Assembly: GCF_001540865.1 (NCBI RefSeq)
Contig: NC_033626.1
Span: forward strand, 14,575,422 to 14,639,421
Length of the DNA: 64,000 nucleotides
Reading direction: 5' to 3'
Source of the DNA: Ananas comosus
Taxonomy: Eukaryota; Streptophyta; Magnoliopsida; Poales; Bromeliaceae
Of the stretch, positions 21,753 to 32,563 are shown piece by piece. Below the pieces are notes generated by a model. It made no database searches. It saw only the letters and a list, made by a program, of their open reading frames with translations, and had not been told where the DNA came from. The translations under genes were made by a program, and so were the position numbers. Within the stretch, counting starts at the first letter, position 1, and each line of letters starts with the position of its first letter.

Positions 21753-24700
21753 TTAAGGCAACGAGTTGCGCCAGGCCAGAATGCTATTAGCTTCTCTGAT
21801 ACTTCTTGCTCTTCTGTAGTCGATTTCCGCATCCGAGCATGCCTTGCTAGAGCGAACTATCTTTCTTTCATGGGGTTCTGAGCTTTTTGGAGGAGTTTCC
21901 TCATCCTCAATGGAAGCATGCCCATTTTCTAAAAGAGTAGGGATCTTGGATTGAGTGTTTGGTTTAGAAGCTGTGATAGGTGGGCAGAAGGTCAGAGTAT
22001 AAGAGAAAAACAAAAGTAATAGCATCAACATGAAAGGATGAATCTGGTGATCAGCGTTAATATGCACACAACGGCGGTAACTCAAATAGCCAAACACGCA
22101 GAAGACCAAACCATTATTCAAACTTCATAAGATAATAAGGGTGAAAATTTTAATTAGAGGCAATCAAGCTTTCTTCAATCAATCCTGCACAAAATTCCAA
22201 AACATGAATGGTAACTAAAGGTTAGGATTCTGTACCTGCAAATGCATTGTTCGAGTCCAGAATTTTATACTCAGCTCCGTTGACAAGCTGATCAGTTACT
22301 TTTTGTGGACTTCCACAATCCTGCATACGTGAGAGTGCCATCTTCCGATCTTCATTAGTCAACTCATTTACTGGATTATGCTCTTTAGATATACTACTAC
22401 TTGCAAAGGGAGACATGGTAAAAGACTCATCAGCAGCATCAGCTATCTCCACATAGTTTTGTGTAGCGATGATTTCATCGGCGCTAAACCCAAACGACGC
22501 TCTGTAGGCTTCAACCTCCTCAACATCTTGTTTGCTATTCTTGGTATGTCTGTTTCCACCGTTGGAATAAACATCCCCTTCCCTGGAAACACTTAGTCTC
22601 CCTCCATAGGGCAGTGACTGCTGTGCCTGGTCCAAGAAGAACTGTGCAGATGTAGCAGGGCAAAAGAAATTGGTCTTTTGCAACAACATGAATTTTCTGG
22701 AGGTAGCAGAATCAAGCCCAAACAGCTTAGAATTTGATGATACCCTTGGAGAGTCACAAGCAGAGATTGAGGTATTCCATTGTGTAGGGACCGACTCCTT
22801 TTCAGGAAAAGGCGAGGAAAGACCGGTCCTTGGAGTTGCGGAGGCGGGAGATATTAAGCTGCTAGAAGGACTTCCCGGGTAGTAAAGCGGATAAGTTGCC
22901 TGAAGGTCAGAACCAACAGGATAATGTGATGACAAGAAAGGTGCGGCTGCATTCTCTTTACCAGCGCCTTTAATACCTGCAGAAGAGGAAAGAAATCGTG
23001 CGAAAGGCACATCTGGCGATGAAGGAGTGGTGAGGTGAGCGAGTTCGGGTGGAGGGGTGAGTGGAGCAGTAGATGGTTCTGTTGTAAAAGTCGAGAACAC
23101 AGGAGGGGAAACTAGTTGGGTTTCATGAGCATATGGACCAGTGGCAAACATGGTCGATGATGGCCCACCAGGGGAATTGGCAGATATAGAGAGGAAGCAA
23201 CTAGGTGATTGGGCTGTTGAAGGAAGTGCAGAGTTTATAAAGGATGCTGGCGAAGAAGGTGGAGCAAGAAGCGATAAGTTCAGAGGTGCACTCTGATTTG
23301 AAAGGCCATTCACATTACTGGTTGAGGCATTTCCATCTGGAATCCGTGATGCCGGAACAATACGCTTTCCTTCTTTGTGTAATCCGAAACAGGACAATCC
23401 AAAGCAGCCCCCCCATTTGTTCCGCTGGTCAAGTATAGTAGCAGCATATAAGTACATAAAGTATGTAATTATCACAGTAATACTATTTCCTACTACAGGA
23501 AGCAAAGAATTAGCTTGGTAAAATAGTACAAGAACTTAAAATCGGAGCTCTATATATTATGACATTTTGAAGGAGAAGAGTAACAAACCTTTGGGAATAA
23601 TCAACAATATGAGAGGCAGCTAAGAAGGGAGTTTTGTTGTAATAGCAGAAATGCTAACAGAATCCAATGCCCTATCAACCCTTAATCCTTAAATGGATCA
23701 AAACTAACAAATGACAGGTTTCTAACTACGACATAGTGAAGAATGAAGTTTGAGTTAGAACAGAATAGGAGGCAACAGAAATTCATAGTAGTTCAGCCCC
23801 TAACCTTATGATTTCCAATTACAGCTTCCATCCCAATTACGGATTACTGGTCAAAATAATACTTCTATATAATATATGTTCTAAAGGGCCTATAGGAGGA
23901 TAAAGCACATATAACAATTGTATATTTTTAATTACTCTCTAAATTCTAAAATCTTCTGTAGGTCATCATTATAATTTATAACCGGCTCTGTTGGCATATT
24001 CCATCTTCCAAGCATGACTTGTTTTTTAGTTCATTCTTATTGAGTGTTCATACATTATTATGTCGATACGATACCTAAACTGATTATAATGGTTCACCGT
24101 AACAAGCAGCAGAAGGTTATGCAATTGCATAATATGAGCTTTTTCTTTAACAAAACAAGCTTAGATGATTGAGGGTGTGGCTAAGAAGCTAATGGTAAAG
24201 CTCTTTGTGCAGTGAAAAAAGGTCAACAGTGGTTGTGCATATAAAGGAGTCCTCTATCTCCAGTAGGCTGCAGTACGAAGTAGATGATGAATCGCCAAGA
24301 AGAATGGTGGAGAAGAGAAATACTTTTGAACCAATATGGAGGCGTCAGCAACAAATAAAATTCTAAAAGAATTAAGCAACCAAGTTAGCAGCATAAATTG
24401 CAAGGAAACTACTAGCTTCTTCAATTTCAGGGATCAGGAAGATTGTTTATCTTGGCAATTCTTGTGATGAGCAGGAGTTACAATTAACATATGAAATGGC
24501 AATTTGAAAATTAACTGGAAATTTTTCGCTTTAGCTGCACATAATCGAGGTTTCTTTCTGTGCGCAGAAGAAAATGATCAATACATTTAGATTTGAAGGG
24601 TAATAAAAAATAACGAAGAAAAGTTCAGAGGAAAAAACAAAGGCAGAAAGAGCAAAAGAGATAAAGAATATGGTCAATACATCTAAAGATGGGAATTCTG

Positions 24701-25951
24701 CCAGAGTTACTGTTGGAATATCGGGAGAAATTATAATGCAATCATGCAGATGCATAAGGACTTAACAGGCACAACAAAAAAAGGGGCACTATGAGGAAAT
24801 TAAGATGAAGAACTTATATGCACATAAAATTAAGGTTAGATAAGAAGGCAAAATACATGCAAGAAATCATGTGACCCATTTTGGTCCGAGCAACCAGCAA
24901 GTTTGATCTAAAATTCGTTGCAATTCGGAAATAACCGACAAATTATTGTAGCATCGATATGTAAAATTAAGAAAGGTTACAATTTGCTGTTAGGAATTTC
25001 CAATTAAATCAAAACATGGGTGTCTAATTAAGTAAGACACAGCCCAGTAGAGGATAACAATTGGAACAAATAATTTTTAGGATTTAATCAACACCAAACC
25101 AAGTCAAAAGTAGGGGCTACCAGAACACAAACATGGGCATGTAAGCTACAAGGCGAACATGAATTTCTGCATCAGACAGCAAGATGGGGAGCAGAAATAG
25201 AGCATTGTACCTCAACCAGCTGAACTTTTACGAGATAAATCCAAATTACAATTTAAGGATGCAAAATGCCAGCTGAAACTATAGAACTATGTAGGTTTTG
25301 TTGGCAAAGATTTGCAGGTGTTGGAAGAATTATAGAGGCGAGGGAGGGGAAGGGAAAGTTAGGGATCGGTGGTAAAACAAGGAATGCTGCTCTAGAGGAA
25401 CCAAGATTAACTGGATCTCTGTAAAATTTTCCACCACAATTGGGAAGGAGGAAGATCCGTCCGGCAGATCAAGCTGACATACTGAAAAGTCCCAAATTAA
25501 ACATAACAAAAATAAAAGGAAGGGGAAAAAAAAAGCATCATCTACCAAGAGCAGGTAGTGTACTCTTTATCTACGTCAGATCCCATTTGTAGGCAATCTA
25601 AAAGAGTTATTCGGTTCGATAGCTAGAGATCGAGCACGAACAGCAAAAGCTACACCCCTGAGGCCTAGATCTCACTAGGATTTGGAACTTATTTTTAATT
25701 TAATCCCCCTCCAGCCGAAAGTGGAGGGAATATAAGTAGGGCACTGACGATAAACCGGCATTACCAACAATTAGGAGATCCTGAGCTTGGAAGAGCTGAA
25801 ACTGAAAAGGGTGGGGTAGGGGAGAGAGGGAGAGAGAGCAGGGCGTTGAAAAAGATACCCTTTCCCGCAGCTGAGGTCGGAATCTGGTATCCGCAGAGCC
25901 AATGGCGGTCGCGCCCCCCCTGCTGCTGCCACCTCCGCCATTCCCAGCCAT
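21753..25951 (-). CDS. Hydroxyproline-rich glycoprotein family protein (At5g52430/At4g25620-like)
   Basis: Three exons on the minus strand: 25951-25859, 23424-22236 and 21970-21753, in phase, giving 499 residues. Exon 1 encodes a Gly-rich start ending GATAIGSADTRFRPQLRER. Exon 2 opens with RNKWGGCFGLSCFG and GKRIVPASRIPDGN, then LAPPSSPASFINSALPSTAQ, and continues as a Ser/Pro-rich, probably disordered chain. Exon 3 ends in RRARSIREANSILAWRNSLP. The WGxCxxxxCFG and PPSSPASF motifs are conserved in this plant family, which is named for composition and has no established biochemical role. No signal peptide is evident, so the cell-wall-type family name is probably misleading. Donors are GTATCT and GTACAG, acceptors CAG. 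The apparent Met at 23505 lies in intron 1 and is not used in this model. Confidence 0.82.
23425..25858 (-). other. Intron 1 of the HRGP-family gene (~2.4 kb)
   Basis: A long, AT-rich first intron between a short first exon and the main coding exon. Open frames at 24531-24755 and 25330-25548 are short and without similarity to any known family. No transposon ends were recognised. Confidence 0.6.
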
Positions 25952-26346
25952 TCTCCTTCACATTCTCCACCCAGATCGCCTTCGCCCTCGCCCGGATCTC
26001 CGCCGGATAACAACTGACGGAGCTGCTTCGCCTCACAAAGCGCAGAAGCGACTGTGCTTCTCTTCGAGAGGTGGGGGGAACACGGGAGGGTTGAGAGAGA
26101 AAGAGCTTGGGAAGGAAGAAGGTACTAGCACAAGAGGTCTCGACTGTGCTGTGCGTTCCCACGACCGCACCAGGCTTCAGATGCGCCCTCCCTCTCTCTC
26201 TTCCTTTCTCTCTTTCCTCCTTTCTTTTTGTCCCGCAGCCCTTTTTTTTATTTTACTTTTCCCCTTCCCTTCTCTTTTTGGTTTTTTAAGCCTATAAAAT
26301 GGTTTCGCTCTTTTACCCTTGACGTGCCGTGAGCGTGAACAAGCAA

Positions 26347-26394
<48 letters not shown>

Positions 26395-26520
26395 CTTGCT
26401 TGCTGGTGTCAGAAAGATGGGGCAAGTCCCAGGTGGACACACGCATACCTTACTTCTGCTTTATGTTTTTTTTTTTTTTTCCTCTTTTTCTCTTGTTTTG
26501 GTAAAATTACTCTCTAGACC
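25952..26520 (-). promoter_or_regulatory. 5' region of the HRGP-family gene
   Basis: GC-richer sequence upstream of the minus-strand start, with C/T-rich blocks and a (CT)n microsatellite at about 26352-26391 (GA on the transcript strand). (GA)n in 5' leaders is common in plants. No specific factor site is claimed. Confidence 0.35.
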
Positions 26521-28072
26521 CTGCAGAGTGCAACTCGGACGGGTGACAATTAAGGTCAACCTTAGTCTAACTGCATACAAACGATCCTCGATCTTTAACC
26601 TTTATTCAACCTCAGTGTGGGGGCCTTTGGGCCTTTTCTTAAGGCCTAAACTTAACTTTTCGTTTGTTTTTTTTTTTTACTCCTTAACAACCGTAAGCTG
26701 ACCTTACCTCAGCGGCTCAGCCGGAGGACAAATCATATATGTGGATTGGGCCGAATCAGATCAGATCGGATTAGCCACTTTATGGATAATCTAAATTATT
26801 AGGAAGCTTTTTAGATGCTCAGATTTACTTATTCTTTTTAATATAAAGAAGTGAATAGTCAGTTCTTTCATGGCTAAACGAAAACACCCCCACTTTATCG
26901 TAGTACACACTATAAGTTACTTAATCTCTGCTTTCAACAGAAGGATATTAGGTCCTCCGTATCCAATGAGCATGGGAGTGAAAAAAAAGTGAAGGTAAAA
27001 ATGTATGTAGGCCCCCCCAAACAATCATTTGTTTTTAAATAAACCTTACAGCTTTTTTTATTTTTAAAATTCTCACTCGCTTGTGTATCATAAAATATTA
27101 AATGTGATTAGCAAATGATTTTCCTTCACAGAAAAAAAAAAAATATTAGCAAATAACTTAAAATTGGTAGAGAGATTGACGGCAAGATGCTTTACATTTG
27201 AATCTTAAGAAGTTCGTCCAATTTTTTTTTTTTTTTTTTTTTCGATCCCTCTGAGTCTCTTTAGTTTAGCCTCACCCCTGTAGCTTATTTCATCTTTTCA
27301 ATGAATGAAGCGGGTAGCGTGCTACCTATTTTTCACAAAAAAAAAAAAAAAAAGTTTGCCCAAAATTCTAAAAAGTAAATAATTGTAGAAGTTAGATAGT
27401 GAGTATTATAAAAAATATTCACAATTTGGTGATAGCCGGGCGGTGCCTAAACAGAAGGTAGGATGTTATGAAGTTAGTCCTATGCAATGTTTGTTTCAAG
27501 TTTACAGAAATTAAACGTTTAATATTTTGATCGTACTAGAGAAAGCAAATCCTGAAACGGAATACATTAGAAGTTGGTGTTATATATGCGTGCGCGCGCA
27601 GGCAGGGAAGATCCCTTGGGCTTGGGTGGTTGGACCAGAGGTGTTCGATCTCAGGCATTGTATTAATTTCATAGGCACGGGGAGAAAGGAGGAAGATGCA
27701 ATGAGATGAGTTGGACATTAATTGGGCGGCAATTAATTAAGAGCCGTCGCAATGACGGACGGACGGGAGACGAAGCCGGACCTTCTGCGTGGTTACGCGG
27801 TCGACCCTTCCTTATTACGAGGTGGTAAACAAGAGGTCAATTCCTCGGCACCACCCATTACGACAAGGACAGAGAAGGTTAGTTATCAAATATTGGTTCC
27901 CTCCATCCATTTCTGGCTTGTTTCTTCTTTCTTTCTCCTCACTCCCCTCCTTTCTCCCTAGTCCTTCCCGAACCCCCTTCGGGATCGGAAAGGAATCGAG
28001 AGAGAGGAATTGAAATAGATCCTAAAACCTTAAACAATAAAGAAAAAGAAAAAGAAAATCATCTAAGAATTA
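26521..28072. other. Intergenic region upstream of the THE1-like gene
   Basis: AT-rich DNA with a SINE/LINE-like tail (27285-27354), T and A homopolymers and C/T-rich leader-like sequence at about 27880-27980, just before the receptor-kinase start. No gene recognised. Confidence 0.45.
27285..27354 (+). mobile_element. SINE/LINE 3' tail with poly(A)
   Basis: GAATGAAGCGGGTAGCGTGC followed by TACCTATTTTTCAC and a 16-17-base A run. The same tail, inverted, occurs at 3619-3680 and 5948-6010. This suggests one retroposon family with truncated copies in this window. Confidence 0.5.
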
Positions 28073-30658
28073 ATGACCCGACGAAGAATAATGGACCTCC
28101 GCCTCGCCCTCGCGGGCCTCTTGTCTGTCGCGCTGTTGACGGCACCGTTGCCCGTGTCGCACGGGCAACCGTCGCGGCCCGCGTCGAGCTTCATCCCGCG
28201 CGACAACTTCCTGATCGACTGTGGAGGGACGGCGCCGGTGAACACGAGCGACGGGCGCTTCTTCAAGACGGACATGCAATCGAACTACCTGCTGTCGGCC
28301 AAGGACGCGATCCGGGTGTCGGTCCCGGACGCGCCGGGCGTGCCGTCGCCGCTCTACCTGTCCGCCCGGATCTTCCACGACGAGGCCACCTACAGCTTCC
28401 ACCTGACCAACCCGGGCTGGCACTGGGTGAGGCTCCACTTCTACCCGCTCAACAACTCCAACTTCGACCTCACCCGCGCCGCCTTCTCCGTCAACACCGA
28501 CGACTACGTGCTCCTCCACAGCTTCACCCCCGACGACCCTTCCAAGTGGGTCCTCAAGGAGTACCTCCTCAACGCCACCTCGGACCGCCTCTCCCTCCAC
28601 TTCGCGCCCCTCCGCGACTCCGTGGCCTTCATCAACGCCATCGAGGTCGTCTCCGCGCCCGACATCCTCGTCTCCGACACCGCCTCCTCGCTGGTCCCCG
28701 TGGGCGAGGCGTCCGGGCTCTCCCAGTACGCCTACCAGACGGTGTACCGGCTCAACGTGGGCGGGCCCCCCATCACCCCGGCCAACGACACGCTGGGGCG
28801 CTCGTGGGGCGAGGACGGCGAGTTCCTGCAGCCGAAGGCGGCGGCCAAGACGGCGGCGGCGGCGCCCGGCGCGGTCAAGTACAGGGAGGGCACGTCGCCG
28901 CTGATCGCCCCCAGCTGGGTGTACGCCACGGCCGTGCATATGGCGGACGCGGGCGTGGAGAGCCCGAGCTTCAACGTGACGTGGCGCCTCGAGGTGGACC
29001 CGTCCTTCGGGTACCTGGTCCGGCTGCACTTCTGCGACATCGTGAGCAAGTCGCTCAACGACCTCTACTTCAACGTCTACGTGAACGGGCTGACGGCCAT
29101 CTCGGGGCTCGACCTCTCGGCCATCACCGACGGGCTCGCCGTGCCCTACTACAAGGACCTGGTGCTGAACGCGTCGGTGGCCGGCGACCGGATCACCGTG
29201 CAGGTCGGGCCCACTCGGGAGGACACGGGCAGGGCGGACGCGCTGCTGAACGGCATCGAGGTGCTGAAGATGAGCAACTCGGTGGAGAGCCTGGACGGCG
29301 AGTTCGGGGTGGACGGCAAGAAGGAGGAGGAGGGGGGCCCGAACCGGCGCGCCGTGGCCGCCGTGGGGTTCGCGATGATGTTCGGCGCCTTCGCGGGGCT
29401 GGGCGCCATGGCGGTGAAGTGGTACAAGCGGCCGCAGGACTGGGAGCGGCGGAACAGCTTCTCCTCCTGGCTGCTCCCCATCCACGCCGGGCACTCCAGC
29501 TTCATGACCACCAGCAAGGGCTCGGGCTTCGGCTCGCACAAGAGCGGCGGCTACACCTTCTCCTCCACCCTCGGCCTCGGCCGCTACTTCTCCCTGGCGG
29601 AGCTGCAGGCGGCCACCAAGGGCTTCGACCAGAACGCCATCATCGGCGTGGGCGGCTTCGGGAACGTGTACCTGGGCGAGCTGGACGACGGCACGCAGGT
29701 GGCCGTGAAGCGGGGGAACCCGCAGTCGGAGCAGGGCATCACCGAGTTCCAGACGGAGATCCAGATGCTGTCGAAGCTGCGGCACCGGCACCTGGTCTCG
29801 CTAATCGGCTACTGCGACGAGAACGCGGAGATGATCCTGGTGTACGAGTACATGGCGAACGGGCCCTTCCGGGACCACATCTACGGCAAGGACCTGGCGC
29901 CGCTGTCGTGGAAGCAGCGGCTGGAGATCTGCATCGGGGCGGCGCGCGGGCTGCACTACCTGCACACGGGCACGGCGCAGGGCATCATCCACCGCGACGT
30001 CAAGACCACCAACATCCTGCTGGACGACAACTTCGTGGCCAAGGTGTCGGACTTCGGGCTGTCCAAGGACGCCCCCGGGATGAACCAGACGCACGTGAGC
30101 ACGGCCGTCAAGGGCAGCTTCGGCTACCTGGACCCGGAGTACTTCCGCTGCCAGCAGCTGACGGACAAGTCCGACGTCTACTCCTTCGGGGTGGTGCTGC
30201 TGGAGGCCCTCTGCGCGCGCCCCGCCATCAACCCGGCCCTGCCCAGGGAGCAGGTCAGCCTGGCCGAGTGGGCCATGCAGTGGAAGCGCAAGGGCCTGCT
30301 CGAGAAGATCATCGACCCCAACCTCGCCGGCACCATCAACAAGGACTCCCTCTCCAAGTTCGCCGAGGCCGCCGAGAAGTGCCTCGCCGAGTACGGCGTC
30401 GACAGGCCCTCCATGGGCGACGTCCTCTGGAACCTCGAGTACGCCCTCCAGCTGCAGGACGCCAACCCTCCCGCCGCCGCCGCCTCCGAATCTCCTCCGG
30501 CGTCGGCGTCGGCGTCGGCGTCGGCTAATTCCTCCGCGTCGGACGCGGAGGAGCGCGCTGAGGCGGCTTTGGCCGCTAGCCGCGGCGTGGACGCCGATTC
30601 CAACTCGGTGGTGTCCAACGAGCTGTTCGCACAGCTGGCCGGGATGAAAGGCAGGTAG
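28073..30658 (+). CDS. THE1: THESEUS1-like malectin-domain receptor kinase (CrRLK1L family)
   Basis: A single-exon gene of 861 residues and very high GC content. Residues 1-31 form a signal peptide. Two malectin-like regions span about 40-210 and 220-410, with several N-glycosylation sequons. The membrane segment is about 427-449. [15 protein letters not shown] (464-478) is typical of THE1/HERK receptors. The kinase has the glycine loop IGVGGFGNV (524-532), Lys546, HRD 640-642, DFG 660-662 and an activation segment ending [10 protein letters not shown], so it is an RD kinase expected to be active. The tail ends [13 protein letters not shown], like the THE1 tail. THE1 sits in the plasma membrane and signals cell-wall damage, with RALF peptides as ligands. 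A repeat of GCGTCG codons (about 30497-30530) gives an Ala/Ser run (810-818). A second Met at residue 7 is an alternative start. Confidence 0.93.
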   Translation: MTRRRIMDLRLALAGLLSVALLTAPLPVSHGQPSRPASSFIPRDNFLIDCGGTAPVNTSDGRFFKTDMQSNYLLSAKDAIRVSVPDAPGVPSPLYLSARIFHDEATYSFHLTNPGWHWVRLHFYPLNNSNFDLTRAAFSVNTDDYVLLHSFTPDDPSKWVLKEYLLNATSDRLSLHFAPLRDSVAFINAIEVVSAPDILVSDTASSLVPVGEASGLSQYAYQTVYRLNVGGPPITPANDTLGRSWGEDGEFLQPKAAAKTAAAAPGAVKYREGTSPLIAPSWVYATAVHMADAGVESPSFNVTWRLEVDPSFGYLVRLHFCDIVSKSLNDLYFNVYVNGLTAISGLDLSAITDGLAVPYYKDLVLNASVAGDRITVQVGPTREDTGRADALLNGIEVLKMSNSVESLDGEFGVDGKKEEEGGPNRRAVAAVGFAMMFGAFAGLGAMAVKWYKRPQDWERRNSFSSWLLPIHAGHSSFMTTSKGSGFGSHKSGGYTFSSTLGLGRYFSLAELQAATKGFDQNAIIGVGGFGNVYLGELDDGTQVAVKRGNPQSEQGITEFQTEIQMLSKLRHRHLVSLIGYCDENAEMILVYEYMANGPFRDHIYGKDLAPLSWKQRLEICIGAARGLHYLHTGTAQGIIHRDVKTTNILLDDNFVAKVSDFGLSKDAPGMNQTHVSTAVKGSFGYLDPEYFRCQQLTDKSDVYSFGVVLLEALCARPAINPALPREQVSLAEWAMQWKRKGLLEKIIDPNLAGTINKDSLSKFAEAAEKCLAEYGVDRPSMGDVLWNLEYALQLQDANPPAAAASESPPASASASASANSSASDAEERAEAALAASRGVDADSNSVVSNELFAQLAGMKGR

Positions 30659-31189
30659 ATGCAGTGCGCGCGTGCGTGCATGGGGCGGTGGGATTGATGG
30701 GCTCAGTGGATGCGTTACGTAGTTATATAATAGCCATACGTGTAAGCGAGACTGAATCGGTTCGTCGGCACTGGATCCGTTCTAATTCTCTTCTATATAA
30801 TTTCTCTCTGTGTGTGTATGCGCCGGCCCTGTACTACTGACGTGGTCGTTCTCAAAGCTCTCGTATCGTGAAACTCTTGTTATATATATACATAAAATAA
30901 TATGTACGACTACATATACATTTATTGTGACTTGCTGTTTAGAGCTAAATAACTGTCGTAGCCCGCAGTTTCGGTGGCCCAGGGCACCGCGACAGGTATT
31001 ATCATACGAACGGTTTTATTCAACCAGTAAGATTGGTCATCCAACCCGAAATAGCATTTCAACAACTCACATTTTTTTGTCCTCATTCAGATTTGATTGA
31101 AGATTGAATGCAACATGTTCTTTTCGGTCGAAATGTCATCTGTGCCATCCAGCTTGGCTTGAAAGGAGCTTAGATTCAGGTTAATAGTA
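30659..31189. other. 3' flank of the THE1-like gene
   Basis: GC content falls abruptly after the stop codon. There are TATATA and (TG)n words and no supported gene. Confidence 0.45.
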
Positions 31190-31190
31190 C

Positions 31191-31234
<44 letters not shown>

Positions 31235-31385
31235 NACCATTAGATTAAATACTATAACCCAGTGAAGACCACTCAATCCTAGGGAAACTACTCAACTCTA
31301 ACCGACTAATATCATTCTGATCCTACAATTTTTTCATCCAAGGGTTAAAAATTTGATAGCAAAAAGAGTGTATATATATATATAA
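31190..31385 (-). mobile_element. Diverged MITE copy related to units A-C, with N at 31235
   Basis: ACCATTAGATTAAATACTAT, CCACTCAATCCTAGGG and CTAACCGACTAATATCA resemble unit B at 12181-12410. It is bounded by a long (TA)n tract (about 31195-31234) and a short TATATATA tract at about 31371-31382. The N at 31235 falls at the end of the long TA run, probably a sequencing or assembly break there. Confidence 0.45.
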
Positions 31386-32468
31386 ACATTATGTGTAAGA
31401 GATTTACATGTCGGGAAAGATAAAAAAAAAAAAAAAAAAAAGAAAAAGAAAAAGAAAAGAAAGCATGCTGACTTTGATAGCTGGAGTAAACCAGGCATCA
31501 ATATAACGAATAGTATTAGGGAAAGGCGAGCTCACGTTTTCCCCCTCCAAACATCACACTATCATAATTAATCGATTCTACGATTTCATATTTAAGCACT
31601 AATCCTCTTCGCCAAGCCTCCAGCAAAACAGAAAAATTATTAGGTTGACGGCGCAGATGTGCTGTGTCAGTTAAATCACAAAAATACATTTCCATCAAAC
31701 AACTTAGAGATCAGTGAAAATCAAGGGCTTAGGTATGAGCATAGCTTTGCCAAGTCTTAGCAAACTTACCGTCTGGTCTTGGAGTCAGGGCAACCCCCGG
31801 TTTCGTATATTTTATAAAAATTAAGATTACACCGTGGGTTAAGCATTCTTTCTTTCATTTGGTACCTCTGATTTTGCAATAATTGAGCCGAAATATATAC
31901 AATTCTCAGCTTGGAGAATATTGCCAACGCTATTTGCGTAATGCTAAGTTTGCCGGTTTATAAATGACAACCATAGTAAGCCATCAACAAGTACAGAGGG
32001 ATCTCTTGGATCACAAAAACAAGTTCATTGGCCTTTTCACGAGGCATATGCTTGAAAGAAATAAATATGACCATGGTCATAAAAGAGAAATTAGTTCACC
32101 GAGTCCTAAAAAAATGTGGCAAGTTAAACAGTACCCATAACCCCTCGTAGGCGCGAACGGAAGTGACCAGCTTTTTCTTGAGAATCACTCTCATATTATG
32201 TATAGCAGTAAAGCCCGCCTTGCTTGATTACGCACTTCAGGAAGTCCATGACAAGGGCATGTCGAAAGAACCAGGGGTATATATATGCAGAGGGATATCC
32301 AATTCTACAATGCGATTAGAATCAACTCTTCAAAAATGATCATATTATGGTACCCCTCGCCATGAAAATCCATTTGTCATGTCATTTAAAAAAGAAAAGA
32401 AAGAAAACAGCCTCCATCAACCCCTGTGCATTGAAATAAAAGCAAGAGCTACTTGTTAGGACGGCATG
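31386..32468. other. Intergenic, no gene seen
   Basis: AT-rich sequence with an A-rich run (about 31422-31461). Short frames such as 31516-31698 lack recognisable content. Confidence 0.4.
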
Positions 32469-32563
32469 CCGACCTGCCGGAATCGAACCGGCGATCAAGG
32501 ACTTGCAGAGTATCTTATAACCCCCCGGCAAATCCAACACTCTTCCATCTGAGTTGAGGTCGG
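32469..32563 (-). tRNA. tRNA-Tyr-like sequence with intron-like or aberrant anticodon arm
   Basis: Read on the minus strand, this 95-nt segment has a perfect 7-bp acceptor stem (CCGACCT/AGGTCGG), a D-arm with ACTC/GAGT and a perfect T-arm (GCCGG/CCGGC) with B-box GGTTCGATTCC. The acceptor and T-arm match nuclear plant tRNA-Tyr. The anticodon region is odd. It forms an 8-bp stem GGATTTGC/GCAAGTCC enclosing a 21-nt loop, and no GTA anticodon appears in the normal place. Plant tRNA-Tyr genes do carry introns, but this arm looks too altered. It is either a tRNA-Tyr pseudogene or an unusual intron-bearing tRNA. Confidence 0.55.

Noticed and set aside
21471..21881. 136-residue plus-strand frame
   Set aside because: Overlaps the antisense of the HRGP-family terminal exon and its 3' UTR; no recognisable motif.
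23425..23505. Met at 23505 as start of the HRGP-family protein
   Set aside because: The hydrophobic stretch before RNKWGGCFG is intron sequence ending in a CAG acceptor. A short first exon at 25951-25859 with family-like GATAIGSADTRF joins in phase.
28070..29791. 573-residue minus-strand open frame opposite the receptor kinase
   Set aside because: An artefact of extreme GC3 in the THE1-like exon. The translation is Val/Arg/His/Gly-rich without domains, while the opposite strand encodes a complete, conserved receptor kinase.
28546..30528. 660-residue plus-strand open frame in another frame of the same exon
   Set aside because: Arg/Gly/Pro/Ala-rich shadow of the receptor-kinase frame, with no recognisable domain.
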